From CAYRFQ01 sp964423615 (GTDB lineage: Bacteria; Planctomycetota; Planctomycetia; Gemmatales; Gemmataceae), in contig CAYRFQ010000045.1 in assembly GCA_964423615.1 (NCBI GenBank), positions 1 through 53,987 on the forward strand: a DNA stretch of 53,987 bases, written 5' to 3'. The notes beneath the pieces are model-generated. The model was not told where the DNA came from. It saw only the letters and a program-made list of their open reading frames with translations, and did not search any database. Of the stretch, positions 35,160-44,469 are shown piece by piece. Position 1 is the first letter of the stretch; each line of letters starts with the position of its first letter. The position numbers and the translations under genes are program-made.

Positions 35160-36353
35160 CTAACTGTTGGCCAACTCCGCCAATGACCGCAATGCGAACG
35201 AGACATGCAAAGCGGTTCCCGTTGGCAACGCCGACTCGTCGACCTTGAAACGGGGGTGGTGGACGCTGTAGGTCGATCCGGCTTCCTCACTCTGGATGCC
35301 GAGCCCGACGAAGCAACCCGGTACATGCTGGACGTAGAACGAGAAGTCTTCGCCACCCATGATGGGCGGAACCTCGAAAACCGAGTCTTTTCCGAGGAGT
35401 TCTGCTCCGATGTCTTTTGCAAGTCCCCAACAGTGGCCGTCATTGACGGTTGGTGGGTAATCGTTGCTTGGAAAACTGACTTCGGCGGTACACCGGTTAG
35501 CCATCGCGATATGTTCGGCGACTTCACGCACCCGAGTTTGCAGGAATGCCATCTGGTCCATCGTAAGGGCCCGAATTGTCCCACGCAGTTCGACCGCTTC
35601 GGGAATGACGTTGTAGGCCTCGCCCCCGTGTATGGCGGTGATGCTGATGACTCCGGAGTCAAGCGGGTCGATTTCGCGAGAAACCAAAGTCTGAAGCTCG
35701 ACGACGATTTTCGAGGCCGTCACGACCGGATCAATAGCGAAGTGAGGCATCGCGGCGTGCCCGCCTTGGCCACGCACCCAGATGTGGAGTTCGCCGGCGG
35801 CGGCCAAAAATGTTCCTTCGCGAGAAGCAATTGTTCCCGTTGGAGCGAGTGGCCAAACGTGGATTCCGAAAACACGCTGGACGTTGGGATTGTCCAACGC
35901 GCCTTCTTTACACATCAAATCGCCTCCGGCTCCGCCCTCTTCCGCTGGTTGGAAGAAGAGTTTCACTACGCCGGGAATTTTGTCCTCGTGTTGCTTCAGC
36001 AGGCGAGCGGCGCCCAACAACATCGCGGTGTGACAATCGTGACCACACGCATGCATTTTGCCATCGACTTCACTGCGGAATGGGACATCCGCTTCCTCCT
36101 GAATGGGCAAGGCGTCCATGTCGGCCCGCAGGGCGACGCATGGTCCGTCGCCCTTGCCAACCGTCGCCACGACTCCCGTTTTGGCAACAGGAGATCGGTA
36201 CGAGATGCCGAGTTGGTCCAGGGTCTCCCGCACAACTCGGCTCGTCTCCACTTCTTCGTAGGCGAGTTCCGGATGTTTGTGAAGTCGGCGACGAATGTCT
36301 ACGATCCAATCTTGAAGATCACGTGCCTGATTCAATATGTCTGTGACGTTCAT
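35160..36353 (-). CDS. M20-family metal-dependent amidohydrolase/carboxypeptidase
   Basis: A 397-residue M20D-type enzyme from the ATG of MNVTDILNQ; a GTG at 36395 is an alternative. Zinc-site motifs are RADMDALPIQEE, MHACGHDCHTAM, QPAEEGGAGG with the catalytic Glu, GIHVWPL and the late His of YSVHHPRF. The dimerisation lid domain (GGHAAMPHFAIDPV) is present. The group cleaves N-acyl or amino-acid amides such as hippurate or indoleacetyl amino acids, or N-acetyl amino acids; the substrate is not decided by sequence. The upstream gene ends 48 bp before the chosen start, so they probably form an operon. Confidence 0.93.
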   Translation of the reverse strand: MNVTDILNQARDLQDWIVDIRRRLHKHPELAYEEVETSRVVRETLDQLGISYRSPVAKTGVVATVGKGDGPCVALRADMDALPIQEEADVPFRSEVDGKMHACGHDCHTAMLLGAARLLKQHEDKIPGVVKLFFQPAEEGGAGGDLMCKEGALDNPNVQRVFGIHVWPLAPTGTIASREGTFLAAAGELHIWVRGQGGHAAMPHFAIDPVVTASKIVVELQTLVSREIDPLDSGVISITAIHGGEAYNVIPEAVELRGTIRALTMDQMAFLQTRVREVAEHIAMANRCTAEVSFPSNDYPPTVNDGHCWGLAKDIGAELLGKDSVFEVPPIMGGEDFSFYVQHVPGCFVGLGIQSEEAGSTYSVHHPRFKVDESALPTGTALHVSFALRSLAELANS

Positions 36354-36401
36354 GGTGTTCCGTCTCTTCTCTGTTTCGAAAGGAGTCTCATTCACACTTA
36401 G

Positions 36402-36815
36402 TTACCGACCGAACTTCACTCTCCACTTGACATTGGAACGCAACACATAGACGTAGAAATGCGGGCGCAAGTCCCGCGTTCGTCCCGGGATGATTTGGAA
36501 AGTTATTTGCTCGGGGAAGGATTCGGCAACACTGTAGTTTAACTTGTCTTGACCCGACCCACGCCACGCGAAGACGAGAACGATCTGTTTTTTGAAGTCG
36601 ACGGCTTTGTTCAACTTCGCAGCATCGGCCTTCCCGAAATGGTTTCGGACTTGCTCAGCTGATTTGATGACGAGCGGCTTTCCACGTCGAGCTTTCTTGA
36701 ACAGTGCGGTGGTTGGCTTGAGCCCTTGCACCGGTTTGATGGGATCTTGGCCCAACGCCACCGGGACAAACATGACCGACAAAACGACAGAACCGAGCCA
36801 CAGTTGACGATGCAT
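36402..36815 (-). CDS. Small secreted protein of unknown function
   Basis: A 137-residue protein, ATG with AAGGAGACC eight bases upstream. Signal peptide about 1-22 (LWLGSVVLSVMFVPVALG). The mature part is basic and includes VDFKKQIVLVFAWRGSGQDK, a pattern seen in small secreted planctomycete proteins; no named domain. It probably heads an operon with the M20 enzyme. Confidence 0.75.
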   Translation of the reverse strand: MHRQLWLGSVVLSVMFVPVALGQDPIKPVQGLKPTTALFKKARRGKPLVIKSAEQVRNHFGKADAAKLNKAVDFKKQIVLVFAWRGSGQDKLNYSVAESFPEQITFQIIPGRTRDLRPHFYVYVLRSNVKWRVKFGR

Positions 36816-36943
36816 TGTTGGTCTCCTTCTTGATTGCGAGATATGGGAACCGTGGTCAATCCTATTCTATTCGATCAGACCTGATTGGACACGCGAGGAT
36901 TATATGGCCATTGTGACCAGCCTGGGATAGGGATCGTGTTTTC

Positions 36944-39900
36944 TCAAGGGGGAGTTCCGTCCCACACGACAACACCGTTTTGGCTGACTGCGACGATCCA
37001 ACGCCCGTCGGGGTTGAACACTGTAAACAGCCCGAACCCCAGCTTCCCCTGAGAAGGTTTCAGTGAGAGGAGTTGGTGACCGGTCTTCGCGTCCCAGAGC
37101 CTTGCGGTCCGGTCGCCCGTGGAAGTGAGTATTCGTGTACCGTCGGGACTGAATGTGGCCGAAGTCACCGGACCAGTGTGACCCCCGAGTGTTCGGGTGA
37201 GCTTACCTGTCTTGGTGTCCCATACTCTGGCCGTTCGATCCCGACTGGCGGTCAGTATCATCTGGCCGTCGGGGCTGAATGTGGCCGATGAAACCCACTT
37301 ATTATGGCCTTCGAGAGCGACAAGGAGTTTCGCCGTCTTGGTGTTCCAAACCTTTGCGGTCCGATCAGCACTGGCAGTGAGGAATTGCTTGCCGTCGGGG
37401 CTGAAGGTGGCGGACGTCACAGAGCTTGTATGGGCAGTGAAGCGGTGGATGATCTCTCCGGACCGAGCGTCCCACAGCGTCACGGATTTGTGGCTGGCTG
37501 TCAGGATCTTGTTGCTATCGGGGCTGAAGGTGGCGGACCACACACCGAATCGCTCCTGGAACGTCTCGATGAGGTCTCCGGTCTTGGCATTCCACAGTTT
37601 CGCGGTTTTGTCTTCACTGGCAGTGAGGAGTTGTTTGCCGTCGGGACTGAACTGCGCTGACTTCACCAGGTTCGTGTGCCCCTGGATTTCGACTACGACC
37701 TCTCCTGTCTTCGCGTCGATGACTCGTACCGGTGTGTGAGTCGGTTGTTTTTCGTCGTGGCTAATGGTCACAATGCGAGAGCCGTCCGGGCTGAACGAAA
37801 GTTTCCAAAGGGACTCGAACTGCTTGGAGTTCAAGAAAGCGAGTGGGGTGGGGCTTGGATTCACGTCCCACACCTTGGCCGTGTTATCGTGGCTGGCTGT
37901 GACGATCTGCTTGCCGTTGGAACTGAACTGAGCCGTTGAGATAAGACCGGTGTGTCCCTTGAGGACCTGAATGACTTTGCCGGTGTTGATGTCCCACACC
38001 TTCGCTGTGTGGTCAAAGTAGGCTGTGACGATCTGTTTCCCATTGGGACTGAACGCAGCGGAGGTCGGACCAATCTCGCTCTGGAATATCTGGATAACTT
38101 TACCAGTGGTGGCGTCCCACAGCTTCGCCATTTTGCCATGACTGGTGGAGACGATCTGCTTACCGTCGGGGCTGAAGGTGGCTGATCGGATGCCACCGGG
38201 ACCTCCCAGGAAGGTCCGAATGACTTTGCCAGTCTTGACGTTCCATACCTTCGCGGTTTGGTCTTTGCTGGCCGTGACGATCTTTTTGCCGTCGGGACTG
38301 AACGANNNNNNNNNNNNNNNNNNNNNNNNNNNNNNNNNNNNNNNNNNNNNNNNNNNNNNNNNNNNNNNNNNNNNNNNNNNNNNNNNNNNNNNNNNNNNNN
38401 NNNNNTCGCGGTTTGGTCTTTGCTGGCCGTGACGATCTTTTTGCCGTCGGGACTGAACGAGGCGTAGTTGACCTGATCGCTGTGGCCCTGGAATGTCCGA
38501 ATGACTTTACCCGTTTTGGTTTCCCACAGGTTGGCTGTCTTGTCGCTGTTGGCCGTGACGATCTTTTTGCCGTCGGGACTGAACGAAGCGGACAACACGA
38601 TGGACGATAATGCTCCGCCGGTGTCGGTGTGGTCCTGGAAGGCCTTGATAACGTTTCCTGTCTTGATGTCCCACAACTTCGCTGTCTTGTCGTGGCTCGC
38701 CGTGAGTATTTGAGTTCCGTCGGGACTGAACGTAGCGGAGGTCACTCGTTTTGTATGTCCCTTGAGTGTTCGCATGAGCTTGCCCGACTTGGAGTCCCAC
38801 ACCTTCGCGGTTTTGTCTTTGCTGGCTGTGACGATCTTTTTGCCGTCGGGACTGAACGCGGCTGACAACACCGAGTCGGTGTGTCCTTCGAGAGAAACTT
38901 GATGGCGGCGTTTGGAAAGGCGATTGAGGTAATGTTGCTCCCAACCGCGGAGTTGCTTTGGGGTGTCGTGAAGCAACGATTGAGCTGCCGCCGGGTTGTT
39001 CTCGCGCCAGCTGATCTGGGCCAATTGGATCGATTGGGCATACGTGAGCCTGATTAGTTTTTCGCGTTCGGATTGGAGAGCCTTCTGCGCGGCTATCGCG
39101 TCGCGAAGTCGCTCATCGGCGGTCTTTTCGCTCTTTTTCGCTCGGTTGGCATTCGTGGCAGCTTGTTTCTGCTTCTCGAGAGCCATTGCTTGCGCCCGAC
39201 GTGCGATTTGGGCCGCACGATGGGCCCGTATGGCCTGCCACATGGTGATGAGGACTCCGAGAAGTAAGAATCCGACGATGAGGCCGGAGACGAAAAAGCT
39301 CATACGGTTCCGTCGATAGAATTTTCGGAATCGGTAACTGAGCGAGGGTGGACAGGCTTCGACAGGTTCGTCGGCTAGGTACCGCTGGACGTCCTTGGCT
39401 AGACTCGCTGCCGTGTCGTAGCGTCGGGTGCGATCCTTCTCCAGGCACCGCATGGCAATCCAGTCCAGTTCTCCTCGCACCGCCGAGGACAACTTCGCCG
39501 GTTCCATCTGGCGGGCTGCGGCTACCTTGGCTATCGTTCCGGAAGTGCTCAACCGCACGCTTGGTCGTTGAGGCTCTTCCTCCTTGATCAGACGGACGAT
39601 TTCTCCAAAGGCTGCTTCCCGCAATCGCACCCGCTCCAAAGGTGTGGTGCCTGTGAGCAACTCGTAAAGCAATACACCGAGCGAATACACATCGCTACGG
39701 GTGTCGACCCCCAACGCATTCATTTCGGCTTGTTCGGGACTCATGTACTCGAAGGTTCCGACCAATGCTCCGTATTGGGTGAACAATGTTTTTTCGGTCA
39801 ACTTTTGTTCGATGGCTTTGGCGACGCCGAAGTCGATGACCTTGGGAACGGGTTTGTCGTCGTACATCGTGACGAGCACGTTGGAGGGCTTGATGTCCCG

Positions 39901-40536
39901 ATGGATGATGCCCTTTTGATGGGCGTGTTGGATGGCCTGGCACACAGGAACAAACAATTCGAGTCGTTCGCGGGGTGTGAGCTTTTTGGCGTCGGAATAC
40001 TCGAGTATGGGGATGCCGTGGACGAGTTCCATGACGAAGAAGGGACGGCTACTTTCGGTCGTTCCGGCGTCATAGACTTTGGCGATGTTGACGTGGTCCA
40101 TCATGGCCAGGGCTTGGCGTTCGGCTTCGAATCGAGCGATGACTTGTTTGGAATCCATCCCAGGTTTGATGATCTTGAGGGCGACCTTGCGATGGACTGG
40201 TGCTTGTTGCTCGGCCATGAAGACCACACCCATGCCACCCTCGCCGATCTTCTGCAAGAGTTTGTAGCGATCGTTAATGACTGTCCCAACGGGGTCCAAC
40301 GGTGGCTCATGATTCTCTGGTCGATTCGCGCTACCCGGTTGTCCAGTGAGCGGCTCTCCCGCCTTGGAGGCGAGGAAGCTGCCGACACGGGGATGAGCGG
40401 CCAACAGCTTTTCGACACGTGCTCGCAAGCTGGGGTCGCCCGCACAGGCCTGATCCAGATATCTGGTCAGATCGGCATGGTTCGCTATTTCCAGGGCTTC
40501 AAAAAAGATATGTTCGGCAGGTGACATTTCGGTCAT
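36944..40536 (-). CDS. Ser/Thr protein kinase with transmembrane segment and WD40 repeats, broken by an assembly gap
   Basis: The reading frame starts at ATG 40536 (AAGGAG upstream) and runs into the gap at 38306-38405; on the other side it resumes in another frame and ends at 36944. The 100-base filler is not the true length, so this is one protein of around 1200 residues, not two. Kinase domain about 88-390: GEGGMGVVF, Lys121, HRDIKPSN (Asp213), DFG (Asp236), GTFEYMSPEQA. A membrane helix lies at about 414-433, then a charged coiled-coil-like stretch to about 510, then WD40 repeats of the FSPDGKKIVTAS-DKTAKVWD type, more than ten in total. The WD40 part lies outside, the kinase inside. It is co-oriented with the ECF sigma factor upstream, a typical planctomycete pair in which the kinase may tune sigma activity. 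Confidence 0.9.
38306..38405. other. Assembly gap of exactly 100 N inside the WD40 array
   Basis: The last 50 or so bases before the N run are repeated almost word for word after it: both flanks contain TCGCGGTTTGGTCTTTGCTG and continue the same way. The gap is therefore likely the place where assembly failed on near-identical WD40 units. The number of repeats lost or duplicated cannot be told. Confidence 0.95.
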
Positions 40537-40652
40537 GGTTGACTCCTTGGGAGCCTTGTCGATAGCGCATGTTGTCGGAGTATCGACAAGGCGACGAATG
40601 GACTTCGGAAATTGCCGTCACCCCATCTGGCGTAATCGGGGACCGAAACCCA

Positions 40653-41213
40653 TCACGATTTTTCGAAACTGTCTCCTTCCAGTTCGGAATAGAGCCAAGT
40701 GCGTGCAAACGTCCACCACCGTTCTGCGGTCGGGACTGAGATGCCCAGTGTTCTGGCTGCTTCGGGAATGGTCATCTGGGCGAAGAAGCGAAGGACGACC
40801 AATTCGGCTTTGCGAGGTTCCTCGGCAGAGAATCGATCGAGAGCTTCTTCCAACGCGAGAAGGTTTGGTGGCGATTCGATCCACCGTACGGCTTGGTCCA
40901 AGGGGACACGCTGGAGTCGACCACCGCGCTTGACTGCGTTACGGGCTCGAGCATGATCGACAAGAATACGACGCATGGATTCGGCAGCCGCCCGGAGGAA
41001 ATGACTGCGGGATCCAAAGGATTCCGCTTCGGCGAGTCGCAGGTAGGCTTCATGAACCAAGGCGGTTGGATCGAGGGTGTGCCCAGGGGATTCCATGGCC
41101 ATCTTTGCCGCGGCCAATTTACGCAACTCGTCGTAAACGAGGGGGAACAATTCGGCGAGGGCTTGTTTGTCGCCGCCCTGGGCTGCTTCGAGGAGTCGCG
41201 TGATGTCGGTCAT
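40653..41213 (-). CDS. ECF RNA polymerase sigma factor (TIGR02999-like)
   Basis: A 186-residue sigma factor from the ATG of MTDITRLLEAA. Region 2 is recognisable in ALAELFPLVYDELRKLA and DPTALVHEAYLRL, and region 4 in AELVVLRFFAQMTIPEAARTLGISVPTAERWW, a helix-turn-helix. The SRSHFLRAAAESMRRILVDHARAR segment is characteristic of the planctomycete/acidobacterial group TIGR02999. There is no anti-sigma gene next door; the kinase-WD40 gene begins 116 bp downstream, which suggests control by phosphorylation. The regulon is unknown. Confidence 0.92.
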   Translation of the reverse strand: MTDITRLLEAAQGGDKQALAELFPLVYDELRKLAAAKMAMESPGHTLDPTALVHEAYLRLAEAESFGSRSHFLRAAAESMRRILVDHARARNAVKRGGRLQRVPLDQAVRWIESPPNLLALEEALDRFSAEEPRKAELVVLRFFAQMTIPEAARTLGISVPTAERWWTFARTWLYSELEGDSFEKS

Positions 41214-42134
41214 TGTTGGATGAACTCCATCCAAGTGGTCGCTGTGAACGCGAGGAGGTCCAATGGTCTGAGTAAGGGCCTATTGGGGCACGTGGCGACT
41301 CATTTCCTTCGCCTGTGAATCAGCAGCATTCGTGGGAAGGGCTTCCTGCCCTGTGGCCGGGCAGGATCGTCCAGAACCTACCAGTGGTCTCCCGAGAGGA
41401 TAGGGTATCAAGCCGTGAGTGCAGCTGAGAAGGCTTTTGAGCTCTATGCTACAATCAGACTGGTCCAGTTTATCTGAAATTATGGAATCTGCTTCTTTTT
41501 GAGGGAAACAGGAATCCGCATCTCTTTGTTGCTTTTTTCGATGATCCAGATTTCCTTCGTCGAAAAAGATATTTGGTTTGGGTAGACCGGAGGGGTTGAA
41601 AGAGTACACGCGAGTGTACTGTGTGATTCTCGCTTCGCTCGCTGTATTTCCCGCATCGCTCGGGTTTGGGGCCTTCTCCCCTCGGTGGAGAAGGACTTTG
41701 AAAACGAAAAATTGTAACCAATACAAGCGTGAATCGCTCTAAACAGTCTGCTTTGCGCAAAGGGTGGGGTAATAAAAGGGTCGTGAGGTGCGAGTCGGCG
41801 GTTTTGAGACGGGTTTCTACAACTGTCCTCTGAACGGCTGCATTTGTGTTCGAACGAATTTCGATGACGACCAGTCTTGCCTTTTTCGATCGTGGGTAAC
41901 TTTTTTCATCCATCAGTTTCCGTTTGGCCACTGTCAACGGCTTGACACACCCAACGAGAGTATAAGCTGTAACTGCCCCAATCGTCGTCTTCTTTATGAT
42001 TTTTACGCTAGGGGTTGTCTCCGAGCGTAGAATAGAGTCAGTTAATTGGCCGGACCGCTTTTTACGAGCTAAACTTCACTTGATTACCACACCCGCACGG
42101 TCGGCAAGAACTCGCTAAACTATGGAACCACCGA
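41214..42134. other. Intergenic, about 920 bp, with a repeat copy and a hairpin
   Basis: An 8-bp hairpin TCCTGCCC/GGGCAGGA spans 41344-41366. Bases 41695-41738 match 121-164 near the window start (about 40 of 44). The stretch between these has the look of decayed intergenic sequence. The open frames here show Pro/Arg/Ser-rich composition typical of non-coding DNA and were not called. Confidence 0.5.
41685..41738 (+). repeat. Dispersed repeat copy 2
   Basis: Second copy of the element at 111-171, same orientation. The hairpin's left arm AATACAAGCG is kept, but the right arm is changed, so only the first copy can form the full 11-bp stem. Confidence 0.6.
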
Positions 42135-42779
42135 ATGCAGGGATCGATAAAAGTGAATTCGAAAAAGCTCACGGACCATCTACACAAAGACCGGTATGGT
42201 GATTTTTGGTTGACGGACGCCATTCGCCCGTCCCTTCAACACCAAATCATTCCGCGACAAGGATATCGACTGGAGACGTATCAGGATCGGTCGAAAACGA
42301 TACAAGTTCCCGTGTTGGCCGCGGCCGTTTCTCGGGAAAGACTGTTCGATGTTTTCTTGGAGTTGCTCGACTCGGTTGGAGACGTTGTCGATATCGTTTT
42401 GGAAACGAGCCACGACTCCGATGGCGAAGCTCATCGAGACCTTCATCGAAGTCGTATCGACCTTCCCATTTTACAAAGTCATCTTTACGACTTCGAGGAC
42501 TTGTTACTTCACGATGGTTGTACGGGAATTGCTGTTTTGAGCACCACACAACCGATCGAGGTTCAGTTCGACGAACACAAGTTACTCGTCGTCTATGCCG
42601 AAGACTTGAGCCCGTTTGAAGAGACCATGTTGGCTTTCGATGTCGAGAGGGACGATAATCTGTCGCTGATTACGGAAGGCGAACATCTTCACAACACGAA
42701 TCCCAAGTACGTTGATCAGTTCGACTCGCTGTGCTACCGTCTTGGGGTCGGAGAACCCGCCGAGCCAGTCAATTGGTAA
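42135..42779 (+). CDS. Conserved-looking protein of unknown function
   Basis: A 214-residue acidic soluble protein with no signal peptide or membrane segment. Its composition is protein-like (many Asp, Glu, Leu, balanced hydrophobics; RYGDFWLTDAIRPSL, LLVVYAEDLSPFEETMLAF), and the opposite-strand alternatives are poor, so I accept it as real. GGAA lies about eight bases before the ATG. No family recognised and no operon partner. Confidence 0.65.
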   Translation: MQGSIKVNSKKLTDHLHKDRYGDFWLTDAIRPSLQHQIIPRQGYRLETYQDRSKTIQVPVLAAAVSRERLFDVFLELLDSVGDVVDIVLETSHDSDGEAHRDLHRSRIDLPILQSHLYDFEDLLLHDGCTGIAVLSTTQPIEVQFDEHKLLVVYAEDLSPFEETMLAFDVERDDNLSLITEGEHLHNTNPKYVDQFDSLCYRLGVGEPAEPVNW

Positions 42780-43218
42780 ACAGGACCGACTCACCTCGAG
42801 TCTTCCTTTCTAACCGCCACATCACGGATGACGTTGGGGAAATCCAAGCCGCGATCGGTTTTTTGTTGAAAGACGACGCTGGTCCGGCCTTCTTTCTTGC
42901 ATTTCCAGTTTGGAAGTTCATCGGCCGAAGTTCGAACTGACCCCGCTCGTTGGAATCATGAAAACGAGATAGAATCAAGTTCCTTTTCGTCATGATGACG
43001 GCATCTTGACGGAAGCCGTGTTTGTGGGGCCGATCGTTGAGTGACCAGATGTTGCCGCGAGCGGTTGAGGTCAGCAAGAGACTCGTCGATAGAATTCTAC
43101 TTGGGTAGGCTCGTTGATTTGGAGGAATCATCTGTCGGTCGTCATGTTTTTCTGAGGATAGTTTAGGTTGAGATAGACGAATCGTGATGCCGGAGGCCAG
43201 TTCTGAATTCCCTCCAGA
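42780..43218. other. Intergenic, about 440 bp, no gene recognised
   Basis: An open frame on the minus strand (42769-43131) overlaps the end of the previous gene and has no ribosome site or known motif. I do not call it. No strong hairpin was seen. Confidence 0.4.
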
Positions 43219-43563
43219 TCAACCACTAGCCTCGTCTTCGGAGTCCAGCCATTCGATGGCAGCCTTCAATGTCTCGTATTCTTCGCGACATTCCCAACAC
43301 AATCGCAAATGCTCCTCGACGAGGCGTAATGCTTCCGCGGGACCCACGCCAGCGAGCGAAGCCTCGACAAAAGTGGCCAGCTGATGCCGGCACTCGTTGC
43401 AGGTGGTCTCCATGGGTCTTGTGTTTCGCACCAGAAAGACGAGCATTTCTAATTGATCGTCGGTCAGTCGACCCACGACGGATTGTTGTGGGTTGAAATC
43501 TTGAGCTGTCGATCGTTTAAGCATTTCTCGCATTACCTTATTATGACTGTGACTGAGTTTCAT
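43219..43563 (-). CDS. Small zinc-finger anti-sigma-like protein
   Basis: A 114-residue protein, ATG with GGAG eight bases upstream. The centre and C-terminal half carry CNECRHQLATFVEAS and HLRLCWECREEYE, matching the HxxxCxxC zinc-binding anti-sigma fold (zf-HC2-like) with an additional CxxC. No membrane helix, so a soluble regulator. No ECF sigma gene is directly adjacent. It may act on a sigma factor elsewhere or be a cofactor-sensing protein. It is followed on the minus-strand side by nothing co-transcribed; the DUF417 gene upstream is 187 bp away. Confidence 0.7.
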   Translation of the reverse strand: MKLSHSHNKVMREMLKRSTAQDFNPQQSVVGRLTDDQLEMLVFLVRNTRPMETTCNECRHQLATFVEASLAGVGPAEALRLVEEHLRLCWECREEYETLKAAIEWLDSEDEASG

Positions 43564-43749
43564 TCCGTGTTCTCCGAAAAGGAAGTGGGGATTGACGGCC
43601 TCAATTCCTCTCGACTTTAGAATCGGTTTTTGGACCGTCGGCGAGTTTTCGCTTTTGTCCGATGTTTCCGTTGGACTGTTGCAAAAACTCGCCGATGATT
43701 CTGGTTGTTGAGTAATCTCGATCGCAAGTGGTTTGGCGTTACCCGAAGG

Positions 43750-44289
43750 TTATTGAGGCCGAGCTTTTAACGCTTCGCCAAGGGACCAAACGGCGGCCCC
43801 GAGCAAGACGACATCTTTGATGAGGAATTGTCCGGGCAGGACCGAGAGGGCGGGAAACCCGCCAGCCTCTTCGGCCCAGATTCCGGGAGTTGTCACGAGA
43901 AAGCTCAATGTCGTAACAAACATCCCAACTGCCAGGAAGCTGCCCAGTGCCGAGAACTTCGCTGAGAGCGGTCGAGCGGCGATGAGTCCTGCTATGATGA
44001 GTTCGCTAATCCCCAAGACGATGCCGAACTGTTGCACGCCAACAACCTGGTAAACCCAACTGAGAAGAGGGCTGTTGGCGACCAAACCCTGGATTCCGGT
44101 GGCTTCGTATTCTGTGAATTTCATGGCGCCGATCCAAGCAATCACCACAACTAATCCATATCGGACGAGTCCAGCGCCGACGGTTTGCAGATCGAGAAAG
44201 GAAGCTACACCTTTCGTCTTGTCTCGGCGACTTGTTGTTGGAGTTGTATCGGCTAATCTACCAAGGTGCGTGGTGGTAACCTTAGACAT
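43750..44289 (-). CDS. DUF417 / RclC (YkgB)-like inner membrane protein
   Basis: A 179-residue membrane protein from the ATG of MSKVTTTHLG, preceded by AGAGGA. After a 35-residue polar N-terminus come about four hydrophobic segments. Family hallmarks are RYGLVVVIAWIGAMKFTEYEA, ANSPLLSWVYQ, LGISELIIAGL and TTLSFLVTTPGIWAEEAGG, ending with FLIKDVVLLGAAVWSLG. In E. coli RclC belongs to the reactive chlorine resistance operon; its activity is unknown. No rclA, rclB or rclR is next to it. Confidence 0.85.
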   Translation of the reverse strand: MSKVTTTHLGRLADTTPTTSRRDKTKGVASFLDLQTVGAGLVRYGLVVVIAWIGAMKFTEYEATGIQGLVANSPLLSWVYQVVGVQQFGIVLGISELIIAGLIAARPLSAKFSALGSFLAVGMFVTTLSFLVTTPGIWAEEAGGFPALSVLPGQFLIKDVVLLGAAVWSLGEALKARPQ

Positions 44290-44469
44290 GGTTGTCCTCT
44301 CTATCGTCAAAAAGTTTATTGGTAATGGGAAACGGTCTTTGTGATGTCTGTAGAAATGACGCGCGAACGCGAGACCGTCTTACCTTGTCTTTGTGAGAAA
44401 TATTACATTCCGAGGAGCCCACGGCCTCCGATGGCCTTCCATAACACTCTTTCGGTTGATGGGATTAGG

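Noticed and set aside
35205..36401. 398-codon plus-strand frame opposite the M20 gene
   Set aside because: The minus strand encodes an M20 enzyme with every metal motif; the opposite frame shows no family signature.
36944..38131. A separate WD40-only gene starting at MAKLWD
   Set aside because: The apparent start is only the first Met after the assembly gap; the WD40 frame continues upstream to the gap edge, so it is the 3' part of the kinase gene.
41470..41937. 155-codon minus-strand frame with PSPPRGEG-type product
   Set aside because: The composition is typical of translated GC-rich intergenic DNA, it contains the dispersed repeat, and there is no ribosome site.
42769..43131. 120-codon minus-strand frame in the gap after 42779
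   Set aside because: It overlaps the neighbouring gene end, has no Shine-Dalgarno and shows no recognisable motif.
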